DNA of 59,533 nt. Origin: Mammaliicoccus stepanovicii. GTDB taxonomy: Bacteria > Bacillota > Bacilli > Staphylococcales > Staphylococcaceae. Where the stretch lies: assembly GCF_002902525.1 (NCBI RefSeq), contig NZ_PPQZ01000011.1, positions 1 through 59,533 of the forward strand, given 5' to 3'. Shown piece after piece: positions 20,344 through 34,522 of this stretch (position 1 is its first letter; each line of letters opens with the position of its first letter). The notes under the pieces are model-generated. The model saw only the letters and a program-made list of their open reading frames with translations, had not been told where the DNA came from and searched no databases. Position numbers and translations under genes: made by a program.

Positions 20344-21585
20344 ATGTCATTAATCAAAAAGCAAGACGAAAAACTTTTCAAAGCAATGGAAAAAGAGTTT
20401 GATAGACAAAATAACAACATCGAACTAATCGCATCAGAAAACTTTGTTTCAGAAGCAGTAATGGAAGCCCAAGGGTCTGTATTAACAAATAAATATGCAG
20501 AAGGTTACCCAGGTCGTCGTTATTATGGTGGCTGTGAATTTGTAGATATCGTTGAAGATTTAGCCAGAGATCGAGCTAAAGAAATCTTCGGTGGAGATCA
20601 TGTGAACGTACAACCTCATTCAGGATCACAAGCTAATATGGCTGTATATTTTGTGGCTTTAGAGCCTGGTGATACTGTTCTTGGAATGAATTTAAGTCAC
20701 GGTGGTCATTTAACACACGGTGCTAAAGTTAATTTTAGTGGTAAGTTATATAACTTCGTTGAATATGGCGTTTCTGAACAAGATGAACAAATCGACTATG
20801 ATGAAGTTTTAAAAGTAGCCAAAGAAGCTAAACCTAAACTTATTGTTGCTGGAGCTTCAGCTTATCCAAGACAAATTGATTTTAAACGATTTAAAGAAAT
20901 TGCTGATGAAGTCGGCGCTAAATTAATGGTTGATATGGCACATATTGCGGGCTTAGTAGCTGCTGGTTTACATCAAAATCCAGTAGAATATGCTGATTTC
21001 GTAACTACAACTACACACAAAACACTCAGAGGCCCAAGAGGTGGCATGATTTTCTGTAAGGAAGAATATGCTAAAGAAATTGATAAAACAATATTCCCTG
21101 GGATTCAAGGTGGACCGTTAATGCATGTGATTGCTGGTAAAGCAGTGTCATTTGGTGAGGCGTTACAACCAGAATTTAAAACATATCAATCTCAAGTAAT
21201 TAAGAATGCTCAAAAATTATCATCAACACTTGAACAAGAAGGTTTACGTATCGTATCAGGTGGTACTGATAATCATTTAATTTGTGTTGATGTTAAAGGT
21301 TCATTAGGTATAACTGGTAAAGTAGCAGAAAATGCTTTAGATGAAGTGGGCATTACTTGTAACAAAAACACAATACCATTTGATCAAGAGAAACCATTTG
21401 TTACAAGTGGTATTCGTTTAGGAACACCAGCAGTTACTTCTCGTGGGTTCGATGAAGAAGCTATGGTAGAAGTGGGTAAAATAATAGCATTCGTATTAAA
21501 AAATCCAGAAGATAAAGAAACATTGAAAGAAGCACATGAACGAGTGTTGAATTTGACTTCTAAGTTCCCACTTTACAACAAATAA
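20344..21585 (+). CDS. glyA: Serine hydroxymethyltransferase
   Basis: PLP enzyme that converts serine and tetrahydrofolate to glycine and methylene-tetrahydrofolate. 413 residues. The PLP lysine is in [15 protein letters not shown] near 220-234; other blocks are LIASENF near 29-35, [15 protein letters not shown] near 49-63 and [14 protein letters not shown] near 92-105. ATG at 20344 follows gtgaggg; a TTG six bases earlier is possible but less likely. Usual neighbour upp follows. Confidence 0.96.
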   Translation: MSLIKKQDEKLFKAMEKEFDRQNNNIELIASENFVSEAVMEAQGSVLTNKYAEGYPGRRYYGGCEFVDIVEDLARDRAKEIFGGDHVNVQPHSGSQANMAVYFVALEPGDTVLGMNLSHGGHLTHGAKVNFSGKLYNFVEYGVSEQDEQIDYDEVLKVAKEAKPKLIVAGASAYPRQIDFKRFKEIADEVGAKLMVDMAHIAGLVAAGLHQNPVEYADFVTTTTHKTLRGPRGGMIFCKEEYAKEIDKTIFPGIQGGPLMHVIAGKAVSFGEALQPEFKTYQSQVIKNAQKLSSTLEQEGLRIVSGGTDNHLICVDVKGSLGITGKVAENALDEVGITCNKNTIPFDQEKPFVTSGIRLGTPAVTSRGFDEEAMVEVGKIIAFVLKNPEDKETLKEAHERVLNLTSKFPLYNK

Positions 21586-21607
21586 ATATTTATTGGAGGA
21601 TTGACTT

Positions 21608-22237
21608 ATGGGTAAAGTACATGTTTTTGATCATCCGTTAATTCAACATAAGTTGAGTTATATTAGAGATCAAAAAACGGGCACAAAGGAATTTAGAGAG
21701 CTTGTTGACGAAGTTGGCATGCTTATGGCTTATGAAGTTACGAGAGATTTTGAAACGAAGGATGTCGAAATCGAAACACCGGTAACTAAGATGAAGGCAC
21801 AAAGATTATCAGGTAAAAAATTAGCACTTATTCCGATTCTTCGTGCGGGACTTGGTATGACAGATGGCATTATGAAACTTGTACCAGCTGCAAGAGTTGG
21901 ACATGTTGGTTTGTATCGCGATCCCGAAACACTAGAAGCGGTTGAATATTTTGTGAAATTACCACAAGATATTGAAGAACGTGAAATTATTGTAGTAGAT
22001 CCTATGTTAGCAACAGGTGCATCAGCAATTGAAGCGATTCAATCATTAAAGAATCGTGGAGCAAATAAAATACGCTTTATGGGCTTGATTGCTGCACCTG
22101 AAGGGGTTAAGGCATTGCAAGAAGCGCATGAAGATGTAGATATTTATATTGCTGCATTAGATGAAAAATTAGATGACCATGCATATATTACACCAGGTTT
22201 AGGTGATGCAGGTGATCGATTATTTGGCACTAAATAA
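21608..22237 (+). CDS. upp: Uracil phosphoribosyltransferase
   Basis: Salvages uracil to UMP with PRPP. 209 residues, full length. The PRPP-binding motif is [16 protein letters not shown] near 128-143, and the uracil-binding end is [16 protein letters not shown] near 192-207. Ribosome site tggaggattg. It lies 22 bases after glyA, in the conserved glyA-upp-mnaA order before the ATP synthase operon. Confidence 0.97.
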   Translation: MGKVHVFDHPLIQHKLSYIRDQKTGTKEFRELVDEVGMLMAYEVTRDFETKDVEIETPVTKMKAQRLSGKKLALIPILRAGLGMTDGIMKLVPAARVGHVGLYRDPETLEAVEYFVKLPQDIEEREIIVVDPMLATGASAIEAIQSLKNRGANKIRFMGLIAAPEGVKALQEAHEDVDIYIAALDEKLDDHAYITPGLGDAGDRLFGTK

Positions 22238-22258
22238 TATTAGGAGGATTTTATTACA

Positions 22259-23395
22259 ATGAAGAAAATTATGACTATATTTGGCACGCGACCTGAAGCC
22301 ATCAAAATGGCACCCTTAGTTCTAGCATTAAAGAATGAACCTGAACTTGAACCAATCGTAGTAGTTACAGCGCAACATAGAGAAATGCTTGATTCGGTTT
22401 TGGAAACATTCAATATTACACCAGATTTTGATTTGAACATCATGAAACAAGGGCAAACACTTTCAGAAGTTACATCAAGAGTATTAGGTGGCCTAGAAAG
22501 CGTTATTCAGGAAGCAAAACCAGATATGATATTGGTACATGGAGATACGACCACTACCTTTGCTGGCAGTTTAGCAGCTTTTTATAACGAAGTTGCAATT
22601 GGACATGTAGAGGCAGGATTAAGAACGTGGAACAAGTATTCTCCATTTCCAGAAGAAATGAATCGACAAATGACGGGGGTCCTTGCTGATTTACACTTCT
22701 CACCAACAGAACAGTCTAAAAATAATTTACTTCATGAAAATAAAAAATCGTCATCTATTGTAGTCACGGGTAATACAGCAATTGATGCTTTGTCTACGAC
22801 CGTTAATGAAAACTACAAAAGTAAGATCATTGCGCGTCATGAAGGCAAACGAATTGTGTTGTTAACTGCACATAGACGTGAAAATATTGGCAAGCCAATG
22901 GAAAATATCTTCAAAGCTGTTAGACGAATTGTCGAAGAGGAAGAAGATGTTGTAGTGGTATACCCAATGCACAAAAATCCTAAAGTAAGAAGTATTGCAA
23001 ATGAAGTTTTAAGTGATCATAAACGCATCGAGTTAATTGAGCCACTAGAGGTAATAGATTTCCATAACTTTGCGGCGAATGCTCATCTGATACTTACTGA
23101 TTCCGGTGGCGTTCAAGAGGAAGCACCTTCATTAGGTAAACCAGTACTCGTATTAAGAGATACGACTGAAAGACCTGAAGGGGTGGAAGCAGGAACACTG
23201 AAATTAGTAGGTGTAGAAGAGGAAGATGTATATAACGAAACGAAATTGTTACTAAATGATCAAGCATTATATGACAAAATGAGTATTGCACAAAATCCAT
23301 ACGGTGATGGCCTGGCATCTAAAAGAATTTGTGAGAATATTAAGTACTATTTTGGCATAATTGAGAATTCACCAGAGCCATTTAAAAAACAATAA
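22259..23395 (+). CDS. mnaA: UDP-N-acetylglucosamine 2-epimerase (non-hydrolysing)
   Basis: Interconverts UDP-GlcNAc and UDP-ManNAc, supplying ManNAc for the wall teichoic acid linkage unit. 378 residues. Motifs: FGTRPEAIKMAPL near 8-20, VHGDTTT near 95-101, HVEAGLRTWNKYSPFPEEMNR near 119-140, and TDSGGVQEEAPSLGKP near 281-296. Ribosome site aggaggatt. The preceding upp is 21 bases away. The gene ends at the nested inverted repeats that carry the atp promoter. Confidence 0.95.
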   Translation: MKKIMTIFGTRPEAIKMAPLVLALKNEPELEPIVVVTAQHREMLDSVLETFNITPDFDLNIMKQGQTLSEVTSRVLGGLESVIQEAKPDMILVHGDTTTTFAGSLAAFYNEVAIGHVEAGLRTWNKYSPFPEEMNRQMTGVLADLHFSPTEQSKNNLLHENKKSSSIVVTGNTAIDALSTTVNENYKSKIIARHEGKRIVLLTAHRRENIGKPMENIFKAVRRIVEEEEDVVVVYPMHKNPKVRSIANEVLSDHKRIELIEPLEVIDFHNFAANAHLILTDSGGVQEEAPSLGKPVLVLRDTTERPEGVEAGTLKLVGVEEEDVYNETKLLLNDQALYDKMSIAQNPYGDGLASKRICENIKYYFGIIENSPEPFKKQ

Positions 23396-23402
23396 AAGAC
23401 TT

Positions 23403-23496
23403 AGTGGAATGTGTCAATTCTGTGACAAAAAAATGACAAAAATTTGTTTTCTATTTTTGTCATAGCATTGACACTGTAAGTCCACTATATTATCAT
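23403..23496 (+). promoter_or_regulatory. atp operon promoter inside nested inverted repeats
   Basis: TTGACA (23468-23473), 17 bases, TATCAT (23491-23496). Three inverted repeats nest over the region: AGTGGA/TCCACT (23403-23408, 23481-23486), TGTCAAT/ATTGACA (23412-23418, 23467-23473) and ATGACAAAAAT/ATTTTTGTCAT (23433-23443, 23453-23463). The -35 is part of the middle repeat. The innermost stem with its T-rich flanks may also end mnaA transcripts. Confidence 0.65.
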
Positions 23497-23557
23497 GAAA
23501 ATTGTGTGATGAAACGGTTTTCAATGATATACAACTTATTTAAGGAGTTTCAGCTGA

Positions 23558-23908
23558 ATGTTTGATATAAAGGGCTTTTTTAAAGCTTATTTACAGTATT
23601 TTATTTTCTTTGTTATTTTTCTAATTGTCGTTTATTTTTTCTTGAAACATGAGTTCATTTTGGGACTTATTATTGGAACAATAGCATCGGCTGTTAACTT
23701 GTTTTCATGGGAATTTAACCTCAATCGAGCAAAAAATTCAGAATCATTGCAATTATCAACCGGAAACTGGGTCAGGTATCTTGTGACCATCGTTGCATGT
23801 TGTTTTTGGGTAAAGTATCCACTTGTCGTTGATATTATTGGTATTCTTGTTGGACTCATGATTGCTTATGTATTGATTATGATTAGGTCTTTACAGAATA
23901 TCGATTAA
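23558..23908 (+). CDS. atpI: ATP synthase subunit I
   Basis: Small membrane protein at the head of the ATP synthase operon, thought to help assemble the c-ring or supply magnesium. 116 residues with four hydrophobic spans. Sequence is poorly conserved in this family; the call rests on length, topology and position before atpB. Ribosome site aaggag. Confidence 0.85.
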   Translation: MFDIKGFFKAYLQYFIFFVIFLIVVYFFLKHEFILGLIIGTIASAVNLFSWEFNLNRAKNSESLQLSTGNWVRYLVTIVACCFWVKYPLVVDIIGILVGLMIAYVLIMIRSLQNID

Positions 23909-24661
<753 letters not shown>

Positions 24662-24701
24662 TATATAATTAAAAAAAACAATTAATATTTTTATTTCTTA
24701 G

Positions 24702-24932
<231 letters not shown>

Positions 24933-24952
24933 GCTGACATAGTTTTTAAACA

Positions 24953-25007
24953 GGCGAAGTCTACCTAGATAGGATTTCGCCATTCATTTATGAGATGTAT
25001 CACATCT
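24953..25007 (+). other. Two RNA hairpins between atpE and atpF
   Basis: Stem 1: GGCGAAGTCT (24953-24962) with GGATTTCGCC (24972-24981), ten pairs including two G-T. Stem 2: AGATGT / ACATCT (24993-24998, 25002-25007) with a 3-base loop. Neither has a T-tract, so they are unlikely terminators and may instead protect or process the atpE end of the message. Confidence 0.6.
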
Positions 25008-25031
25008 TGAATTGCAATGAAAGGAGTGTAA

Positions 25032-25556
25032 TTGGCAGTGGATCATAACGTATTCGTTTTAGGTGCTGCAAATGGTGGCGTTGAAACAGGAACAATTCTG
25101 TTTACATTAATAACGTTCCTTATTTTGTTAGCTCTATTAAAAAAATATGCGTGGGGCCCATTAAAATCTATTATGGATGAGCGTGAAAATGCTATCAATA
25201 AAGATATTGATGATGCACATGCAGCAAAAGTAAATGCTAAAAAATTAGAAGAAGAAAATAGAGAAGTTCTTAAGAAGACTCAAGAAGAAGTACAAACTAT
25301 TCTTGATGACGCGAAACATCAAGCTAAAATACAACAAGAACAAATTATTAACGAAGCTAACTTGAAAGCAAATGGTTTAGTACAGTCAGCTCAAGCTGAA
25401 ATACAACAAGAAAAACAAAAAGCAATCGCAGACATAAATAACAGAGTATCTGAACTTTCTGTATTAATTGCTTCTAAAGTGATCAATAAAGAAATTTCTG
25501 AACAAGATCAAAAAGGCCTTGTTGAAAAATACATTAAAGAGGCAGGGGATAAATAA
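25032..25556 (+). CDS. atpF: ATP synthase subunit b
   Basis: Peripheral stalk subunit joining Fo to F1. 174 residues: one membrane span near 20-40 ([19 protein letters not shown]), then a long charged helix rich in Glu, Lys and Gln that dimerises, ending in [15 protein letters not shown]. Start TTG at 25032, five bases after aaggag; GTG at 25038 is possible but further from the site. It overlaps atpH by one base (TAATG). Confidence 0.95.
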   Translation: MAVDHNVFVLGAANGGVETGTILFTLITFLILLALLKKYAWGPLKSIMDERENAINKDIDDAHAAKVNAKKLEEENREVLKKTQEEVQTILDDAKHQAKIQQEQIINEANLKANGLVQSAQAEIQQEKQKAIADINNRVSELSVLIASKVINKEISEQDQKGLVEKYIKEAGDK

Positions 25557-26095
25557 TGGCGAATATAAGTCAAAAATATGCCCAAGCTTTATACGATGTA
25601 GCATCACAACAAGATTTAACAGATACAATTCTTGGAGAACTTGAACAAGTTGATATAAGTGTTACTAAAAATCTAGAAGGTATTAAAGCAGTAGATAATA
25701 ATCCTAAATTGTCTCAAGAACAGCGACATGAGTTTGCTCAAAAAGTATTTACTGGTGCATCAAAACCATTATTAAATACTTTGTTCTTACTAGCGCAAAA
25801 CAGTAGGTTATCACTTCTGCCTGAAGTATTCGCAGATTATAGAAAAATTTATAACCAACTACATAGTCAAGACTTAATGAAAGTTGAATCTGTGTACCCT
25901 TTATCTAATGAAGAATTAGACGAAATAGGTAAGGCTTTTATAAAAAGAACAGGTTTAAAAAAATTAATTTTAGAAAACAAAATCAATGAATCATTAATTG
26001 GTGGCATTCGTGTCTCAATCGGTACAAAAGTATACGATGGTTCAATTCAAAATGATTTAAATCAATTAACAAAATCATTTCAACAAATGAAATAA
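25556..26095 (+). CDS. atpH: ATP synthase subunit delta
   Basis: Caps the F1 head and links it to the b stalk. 179 residues. N-terminal ISQKYAQALYDVA and C-terminal LIGGIRVSIGTKVYDGSIQNDL are the family's recognisable ends. The middle is poorly conserved, as usual. One-base overlap with atpF. Confidence 0.96.
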   Translation: MANISQKYAQALYDVASQQDLTDTILGELEQVDISVTKNLEGIKAVDNNPKLSQEQRHEFAQKVFTGASKPLLNTLFLLAQNSRLSLLPEVFADYRKIYNQLHSQDLMKVESVYPLSNEELDEIGKAFIKRTGLKKLILENKINESLIGGIRVSIGTKVYDGSIQNDLNQLTKSFQQMK

Positions 26096-26113
26096 TATTA
26101 AGGAGTGACATAG

Positions 26114-27628
<1,515 letters not shown>

Positions 27629-27642
27629 TATTAAAGCTTTAA

Positions 27643-28530
<888 letters not shown>

Positions 28531-28533
28531 TGA

Positions 28534-29964
<1,431 letters not shown>

Positions 29965-29986
29965 TAATAATTAGGAGGAATGGAAA

Positions 29987-30391
29987 ATGAATACATTTAC
30001 CTTAGATGTTGTCACTCCTAATGGATCTGTTTACTCAGCAAAAGAAGTAGAACTTGTTGTTTTACATACAGAAACTGGCGAAATGGGTGTAATGGCTGGA
30101 CATATTCCAACTGTTGCAGCATTAAAGACAGGATACGTAAAAGTTAAAAAAACAAGTGGTACAGAGTATTTAGCTGTTTCCGAAGGATTTGTTGAAGTAA
30201 GAGCCAAAAAAGTTACTGTTCTAGTTCAAGCAGCTGAAACTGCAGAAGAAATAGATAAAGAACGTGCGATTAATTCTAAAGAAAGAGCTGAAGAACGATT
30301 AAAACTAAATCGTGATGATGTTGACTTTAGACGTGCTGAACGTGCATTACATCGTGCAGTTAATCGAATTGAAGTGGCTAAATTTAGATAA
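29987..30391 (+). CDS. atpC: ATP synthase subunit epsilon
   Basis: Rotor subunit and regulator of ATP hydrolysis. 134 residues: N-terminal beta-sandwich with FTLDVVTPNG and LHTETGEMGVMAGHIPTV, then the C-terminal helical hairpin rich in Glu, Arg and Ala. Last gene of the operon; a strong terminator follows at once. Confidence 0.97.
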   Translation: MNTFTLDVVTPNGSVYSAKEVELVVLHTETGEMGVMAGHIPTVAALKTGYVKVKKTSGTEYLAVSEGFVEVRAKKVTVLVQAAETAEEIDKERAINSKERAEERLKLNRDDVDFRRAERALHRAVNRIEVAKFR

Positions 30392-30394
30392 TAT

Positions 30395-30425
30395 AAAAAG
30401 CCGTCTCTAAATGAGACGGCTTTTT
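30395..30425 (+). terminator. atp operon terminator
   Basis: AAAAAGCCGTCTC, five-base loop, GAGACGGCTTTTT: 13 paired bases. Only 23 bases separate it from the next gene, whose ribosome site lies in the gap. Confidence 0.93.
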
Positions 30426-30448
30426 ATACTTTAGAAAGGAAAACTAAT

Positions 30449-30679
30449 ATGGAATATTATGGTCAAGTAGCTATAGTGGGACTAGTTTTACATATAATTT
30501 GCATATGTTTAGCTTTTTGGGCGTTACAAAGTTTACGTCTAGACGGTGTTTTTAAAAAACATCATGTTGCTCAAGCACAAACATTAATACTGATACTAGC
30601 TGTTTTACTAGGGACTGCATTAAGTCGTTTCATTTTAGATATTCTCCAATTTTCGTTACAATTAAAATTACTTTTCTAA
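30449..30679 (+). CDS. ywzB: DUF1146 family membrane protein (YwzB)
   Basis: 76 residues with two hydrophobic spans (about 6-28 and 46-66) joined by a polar loop RLDGVFKKHHVAQAQTL. Matches the small DUF1146 proteins encoded between atpC and murA in Bacillus and Staphylococcus. Function unknown. No clear promoter lies between the atp terminator and the ATG, so it may rely on read-through. Confidence 0.85.
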   Translation: MEYYGQVAIVGLVLHIICICLAFWALQSLRLDGVFKKHHVAQAQTLILILAVLLGTALSRFILDILQFSLQLKLLF

Positions 30680-30831
30680 TAATAGAATTAATATAGATAA
30701 TTAAATGAAAAAAGAACTAAAAAGTAGTATAATGTTTTGGTGAATGTTTATGAAAAAGGAAATTTGTGTATTTAATAAATATATACTTTTGTTAAATAAC
30801 TAACTAGTGAAGTTTTGTGGAGGATAATTAT

Positions 30832-32127
30832 ATGGATAAAATAGTCGTAAAAGGCGGGGCACGATTAGAAGGTACTGTAGTAGTAGAAGGCGCAAAGAAC
30901 GCTGTTTTACCAATACTAACTGCTACACTTTTACCAGAAGTAGGTCAAAGTGTATTAACGAATGTACCAAGATTAAGTGACGTAGATACAATAAATACAG
31001 TGTTAACACATTTAAATGCTGAAATTAATTATGATGCAGAGCATAATACTGTTAAAGTTGATGCTACACAGTCATTAAAGATAGAGGCACCTTACGAATA
31101 TGTAAGTAAAATGAGAGCAAGTATTTTAGTGATGGGTCCATTATTAGCTAGAAAAGGACATGCACGTGTGGCACTACCAGGTGGATGTGCAATTGGATCG
31201 AGACCGATAGAGCAACACTTGAAAGGTTTCGAAGCTTTAGGTGCAGAAATAGAATTACATAATGGTTATATAGAAGCAACGACACCTAATGGATTAAAAG
31301 GAAGCAAAATTTATTTAGACTTCCCAAGTGTTGGTGCAACTCAAAATATTATGATGGCTGCAGTATTGGCTGAAGGCAAAACAGAAATACAAAATGTTGC
31401 AAGAGAACCTGAAATAGTTGATTTAGCTAACTATTTGAATGAAATGGGTGGAAATGTAACTGGTGCTGGAACTGATACAATTAAAATTGAAGGTGTAGAA
31501 CGTCTTCATGGTGCTGAACATTCTATTATTCCCGATAGGATTGAGGCAGGTACGTTTATGATTGCAAGTGCAATCACAAGAGGTAACGTTAATGTTATAG
31601 GTGCTATGAGAGAACATATGACAAGTTTAGTTTCTAAATTAGAAGAAGCTGGTGTTCAAATCACTGATATTGAAGATGGTTTAAATGTTCAAGTACCTGG
31701 TGAAATTAAGCCAATTGACGTTAAAACGATGCCACACCCTGGTTTTCCAACTGATATGCAATCTCAAATGATGGCTTTATTATTAACAGCTAATGGCACT
31801 AGTAAAGTGACAGAAACAGTATTTGAAAATCGATTCATGCATGTAGAAGAATTTAAACGTATGAATGCAGATATCTTCATCAATGGAAGAAGTGCTATAA
31901 TTACAGGAAATAAAGCATTACAAGGTGCAGATGTGAAAGCAACAGACTTACGTGCAGGTGCTTCATTAATTCTTGCTGGACTTGTTTCAGAAGGTTATAC
32001 GAATGTAACTGAACTTATACATTTAGATAGAGGATATGTTGATTTTCATGTTAAACTAAAAGCATTAGGTGCTGATGTAGAACGCATCAATGATAATGAT
32101 AAGTTAAACGATAAAGCGAGGGTTTAG
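30832..32127 (+). CDS. murA: UDP-N-acetylglucosamine 1-carboxyvinyltransferase (primary copy)
   Basis: First committed step of peptidoglycan synthesis. 431 residues. [10 protein letters not shown] near 18-27 and catalytic Cys119 in [11 protein letters not shown]. Position after atpC and before fabZ identifies staphylococcal murA (murAA); murZ is the paralogue near fbaA. ATG at 30832 lies eight bases after tggagg; an in-frame GTG at 30817 overlaps that site. A TATAAT sits about 100 bases upstream. Confidence 0.96.
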   Translation: MDKIVVKGGARLEGTVVVEGAKNAVLPILTATLLPEVGQSVLTNVPRLSDVDTINTVLTHLNAEINYDAEHNTVKVDATQSLKIEAPYEYVSKMRASILVMGPLLARKGHARVALPGGCAIGSRPIEQHLKGFEALGAEIELHNGYIEATTPNGLKGSKIYLDFPSVGATQNIMMAAVLAEGKTEIQNVAREPEIVDLANYLNEMGGNVTGAGTDTIKIEGVERLHGAEHSIIPDRIEAGTFMIASAITRGNVNVIGAMREHMTSLVSKLEEAGVQITDIEDGLNVQVPGEIKPIDVKTMPHPGFPTDMQSQMMALLLTANGTSKVTETVFENRFMHVEEFKRMNADIFINGRSAIITGNKALQGADVKATDLRAGASLILAGLVSEGYTNVTELIHLDRGYVDFHVKLKALGADVERINDNDKLNDKARV

Positions 32128-32128
32128 T

Positions 32129-32413
32129 ATGTCTGAGACGCAATCAACAAGATCTGACAATAAAGATAAAAAGTCACTTTATAAAAAGGTTAAAGAAAAA
32201 TTACAAACGAATAGAGTAGAAACAATTCAAGGAATAGAAATAGAACATCGTGTAATTCCTTTGTGGATAAAGTTTCTCATATTGTTAGTTTTAATGATTT
32301 TATTATTTATTGTTGGGACTATGATTGGGTACGGTATACTCCATAATCCTTTTGGTGTTTTTAATCCTGAAACATGGCAACACATTTTTGATTTAACTGG
32401 AAGGAGATCATGA
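32129..32413 (+). CDS. EpuA-like small membrane protein (annotated in staphylococci as RNA polymerase beta-like)
   Basis: 94 residues: a basic, soluble N-terminus, then [20 protein letters not shown] as one membrane span near 46-66, then [20 protein letters not shown]. The pattern matches the short family found after murA (EpuA, PF11772 by memory). It is often labelled RNA polymerase beta subunit, but nothing in the sequence supports polymerase activity. It starts two bases after murA and overlaps fabZ by one base. Confidence 0.75.
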   Translation: MSETQSTRSDNKDKKSLYKKVKEKLQTNRVETIQGIEIEHRVIPLWIKFLILLVLMILLFIVGTMIGYGILHNPFGVFNPETWQHIFDLTGRRS

Positions 32414-32850
32414 TGGAAACAATCTATGATTTTAATGATATTAAGAAAATAATTCCACATCGCTACCCATTTTTATTACTTGATAGAATAGTAGAATTAG
32501 AAGACGGTAAGCGTTGTGTAGGAATTAAACAAGTTGCAGGTAATGAACCATTTTTCCAAGGGCATTTTCCTGATTATGCTGTGATGCCTGGCGTTCTAAT
32601 TGTAGAAGCTCTTGCACAAACTGGTGCAGTTGCTATGTTACGATTAGAACAAAATGAAGGAAAACTAGCAATGTTTGCTGGAATTGATAAATGTAGATTT
32701 AAGAAACAAGTTACGCCTGGTGATACGTTAAGACTTGAAGTCGAAATAACTAAAATTAAAGGGCCAATAGGTAAAGGAACTGCTAAAGCAACTGTAGATG
32801 GAGAAATTGCATGTAGTTGCGAAATTAGCTTTGCTATTGTAGATAACTAA
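32413..32850 (+). CDS. fabZ: 3-hydroxyacyl-ACP dehydratase
   Basis: Dehydrates 3-hydroxyacyl-ACP in fatty acid elongation. 145 residues. The catalytic pair is His51 in [11 protein letters not shown] and Glu65 in [10 protein letters not shown]. Two adjacent ATG codons exist; the second, at 32413, lies six bases after aaggag and is preferred over 32410. It overlaps the stop of the preceding gene by one base. Confidence 0.95.
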   Translation: METIYDFNDIKKIIPHRYPFLLLDRIVELEDGKRCVGIKQVAGNEPFFQGHFPDYAVMPGVLIVEALAQTGAVAMLRLEQNEGKLAMFAGIDKCRFKKQVTPGDTLRLEVEITKIKGPIGKGTAKATVDGEIACSCEISFAIVDN

Positions 32851-32888
32851 ATTTTTATATTATATATATGCACAAAATAATATATATC

Positions 32889-32928
32889 AAAAATCTCTAC
32901 CGTCTAGACTAGGCGGTAGAGATTTTTT
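32889..32928. terminator. Bidirectional terminator between fabZ and ywpF
   Basis: AAAAATCTCTACCG pairs with CGGTAGAGATTTTT. A-rich left and T-rich right ends serve both convergent genes. Confidence 0.85.
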
Positions 32929-32941
32929 AGTTATTCAGTAA

Positions 32942-33379
32942 TTAAATGTTGCTTTTTTCGTCTTTAAGTTTTGGTTTAGACTGCATTAAACGATTGAAAG
33001 ATGTTTTTAATTCATCGCCAGACAGCCCCTCGTCAATGAGTTGTTCGAGAAGTCGTTCTGCATAAACTTGTCTTAAAGTATAAATATGGCATTCAAATAC
33101 AACAGAAATCTGTTCATCCAATCTTTCAATATATTTGATAGTTGCATCAAATAGAGCGGGATCATTGGATGGTCGCGTAATCACAACACGTGTATCAAGT
33201 AAAGTTTGCTTGTCGTAATACTCCTTCATTTGCTCATAATGAATATCTGATATTAAAATTTCAAGTAGCCAACCTGTACCGCTATTTTCTTTATTGATGA
33301 TAATGCCATCAAGTAGTTCGTATTCCGTTATTTGTTCACCGTCGACAATTTGGAAACGAACAGCTTTAAATGTCTTCAT
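32942..33379 (-). CDS. ywpF: YwpF-like protein
   Basis: 145-residue soluble protein of unknown function. Resembles the YwpF family, whose Bacillus gene also lies beside the ssbB/ywpH region. Mixed alpha/beta pattern with VRFQIVDGEQ at the N-terminus and a charged, unstructured tail. No enzyme motif seen. It is divergent from ssb, sharing a 180-base intergenic region. The start lies behind aagggggat. Confidence 0.75.
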   Translation of the reverse strand: MKTFKAVRFQIVDGEQITEYELLDGIIINKENSGTGWLLEILISDIHYEQMKEYYDKQTLLDTRVVITRPSNDPALFDATIKYIERLDEQISVVFECHIYTLRQVYAERLLEQLIDEGLSGDELKTSFNRLMQSKPKLKDEKSNI

Positions 33380-33560
33380 GAATATCCCCCTTAAAATTAA
33401 TTCAACGAATATTAAACTTTAGATTCTATTATAAAGCACTTTTTAATGAATTAACAATATTCATAAAAATTCTAGAGAATATCAGTACTTTATTCTTAAA
33501 ATATGCATTTTGACTCATAGGAGGTAGCTTATTATATTAATCTTAGAAGGAGGTGATAAA

Positions 33561-34151
33561 ATGCTAAATAAATCTGTGTTGGTTGGTCGTTTAACGAAAG
33601 ACCCTTTGTACTATAAAAGAGGTGAAATCATGATTGCAACATTTTGTCTTGCTGTAGAGAGAGGATATAAATCGAGAGAAGGTACAATGGTCGTTGACTT
33701 TATAGTTTGTAAAGCATTCGGGAAACTAGCTTATAATATCCATAAATATACGAAGAAAGGTCAATTGGTCGCGTTGACTGGTCAAATACAATCTAGGTCA
33801 TATACTCAAGATAAGAAGAAACAATATGTTACGGAAATCATTTGTGATTCTATTAAATTTCTAACAATGCCGATGAGTAGTAAATCTACTGTACCCCATT
33901 CTAAAGAAGATATAAGTGATTTGATTAGTGAAAGTGCTGAATTATATTCCGAGGAACAAATCACTAATTTTGAAAGAGAGAAGTCAAAAGCTGAAAAAAG
34001 AGCACGTGATAATGAGCGAAATCATGCATCTCATAAAATGTATAACCAAATCGATCAAATTGTAGAATTAATTGATGATGAAACTAAAAATGAAGATATC
34101 AAAGAAAAGTTAATAAATAAATCTAATGAAGAACAAGTAACGACATCATAG
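33561..34151 (+). CDS. ssb: Single-stranded DNA-binding protein with long C-terminal extension
   Basis: OB-fold protein of about 100 residues (MLNKSVLVGRLTKDP to the GQIQSRSY strands) that coats single-stranded DNA. It corresponds to the SsbB-type gene at this place in staphylococci, linked to competence. Length is 196 residues, about 65 more than I recall for the S. aureus protein. The extra C-terminal part is charged and helical (EREKSKAEKRARDNE), and lacks the acidic DDDIPF-type tip that recruits partner proteins. Ribosome site aaggaggtgat is very strong; a second aggaggt lies 25 bases earlier without an obvious reading frame. Confidence 0.85.
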   Translation: MLNKSVLVGRLTKDPLYYKRGEIMIATFCLAVERGYKSREGTMVVDFIVCKAFGKLAYNIHKYTKKGQLVALTGQIQSRSYTQDKKKQYVTEIICDSIKFLTMPMSSKSTVPHSKEDISDLISESAELYSEEQITNFEREKSKAEKRARDNERNHASHKMYNQIDQIVELIDDETKNEDIKEKLINKSNEEQVTTS

Positions 34152-34522
34152 ATTTATGCTTGCATTAGTATTGAATGACTAATAAACAATCCTCCATTTT
34201 TATATAGTTCTTGATTCTTTTTTCCAAAACTTGCTGTCTTGCTGTAGGGCAGCAAGTATACATATTAATAATAAATTGTTTAAAAAATTACAAACATATG
34301 ACAAATTGTCTGACAATAAATTTTGCACAATGAGTGTTTTTCCTTTAACTACAACGTTTTAACATTAAATAATGTAACTACACACTTGAAACATGCGTAA
34401 TGTAAATGTAATATATGGCTTTGTTTTATCATATATCTGTAACCTATGACATGAAAATAGATGGTATAGTTTAAACAGTAAAAATCATATAAAAAGAACC
34501 TTACGGGAGGAAACATTAAATT
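34152..34522 (+). promoter_or_regulatory. 371-base ssb-sceD intergenic region
   Basis: No gene seen. An extended -10 promoter TGGTATAGT (34462-34470) lies 53 bases before sceD and lacks a good -35, which suits an activator-dependent gene. ATTACA-N5-ATGACA (34287-34303) resembles the reverse of the WalR repeat TGTWAH-N5-TGTWAH with one mismatch. sceD is WalR-regulated in S. aureus, but the match here is weak and distant. A small GCTGTCTTGCTGTAGGGCAGC hairpin lies near 34231-34252. Confidence 0.4.

Noticed and set aside
32129-32413. RNA polymerase beta subunit fragment
   Set aside because: The common database label for this family has no support in the sequence, which is a short single-span membrane protein.
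33519-33551. Leader peptide suggested by two ribosome sites before ssb
   Set aside because: No ATG, GTG or TTG follows the first site at a usable distance before the second.
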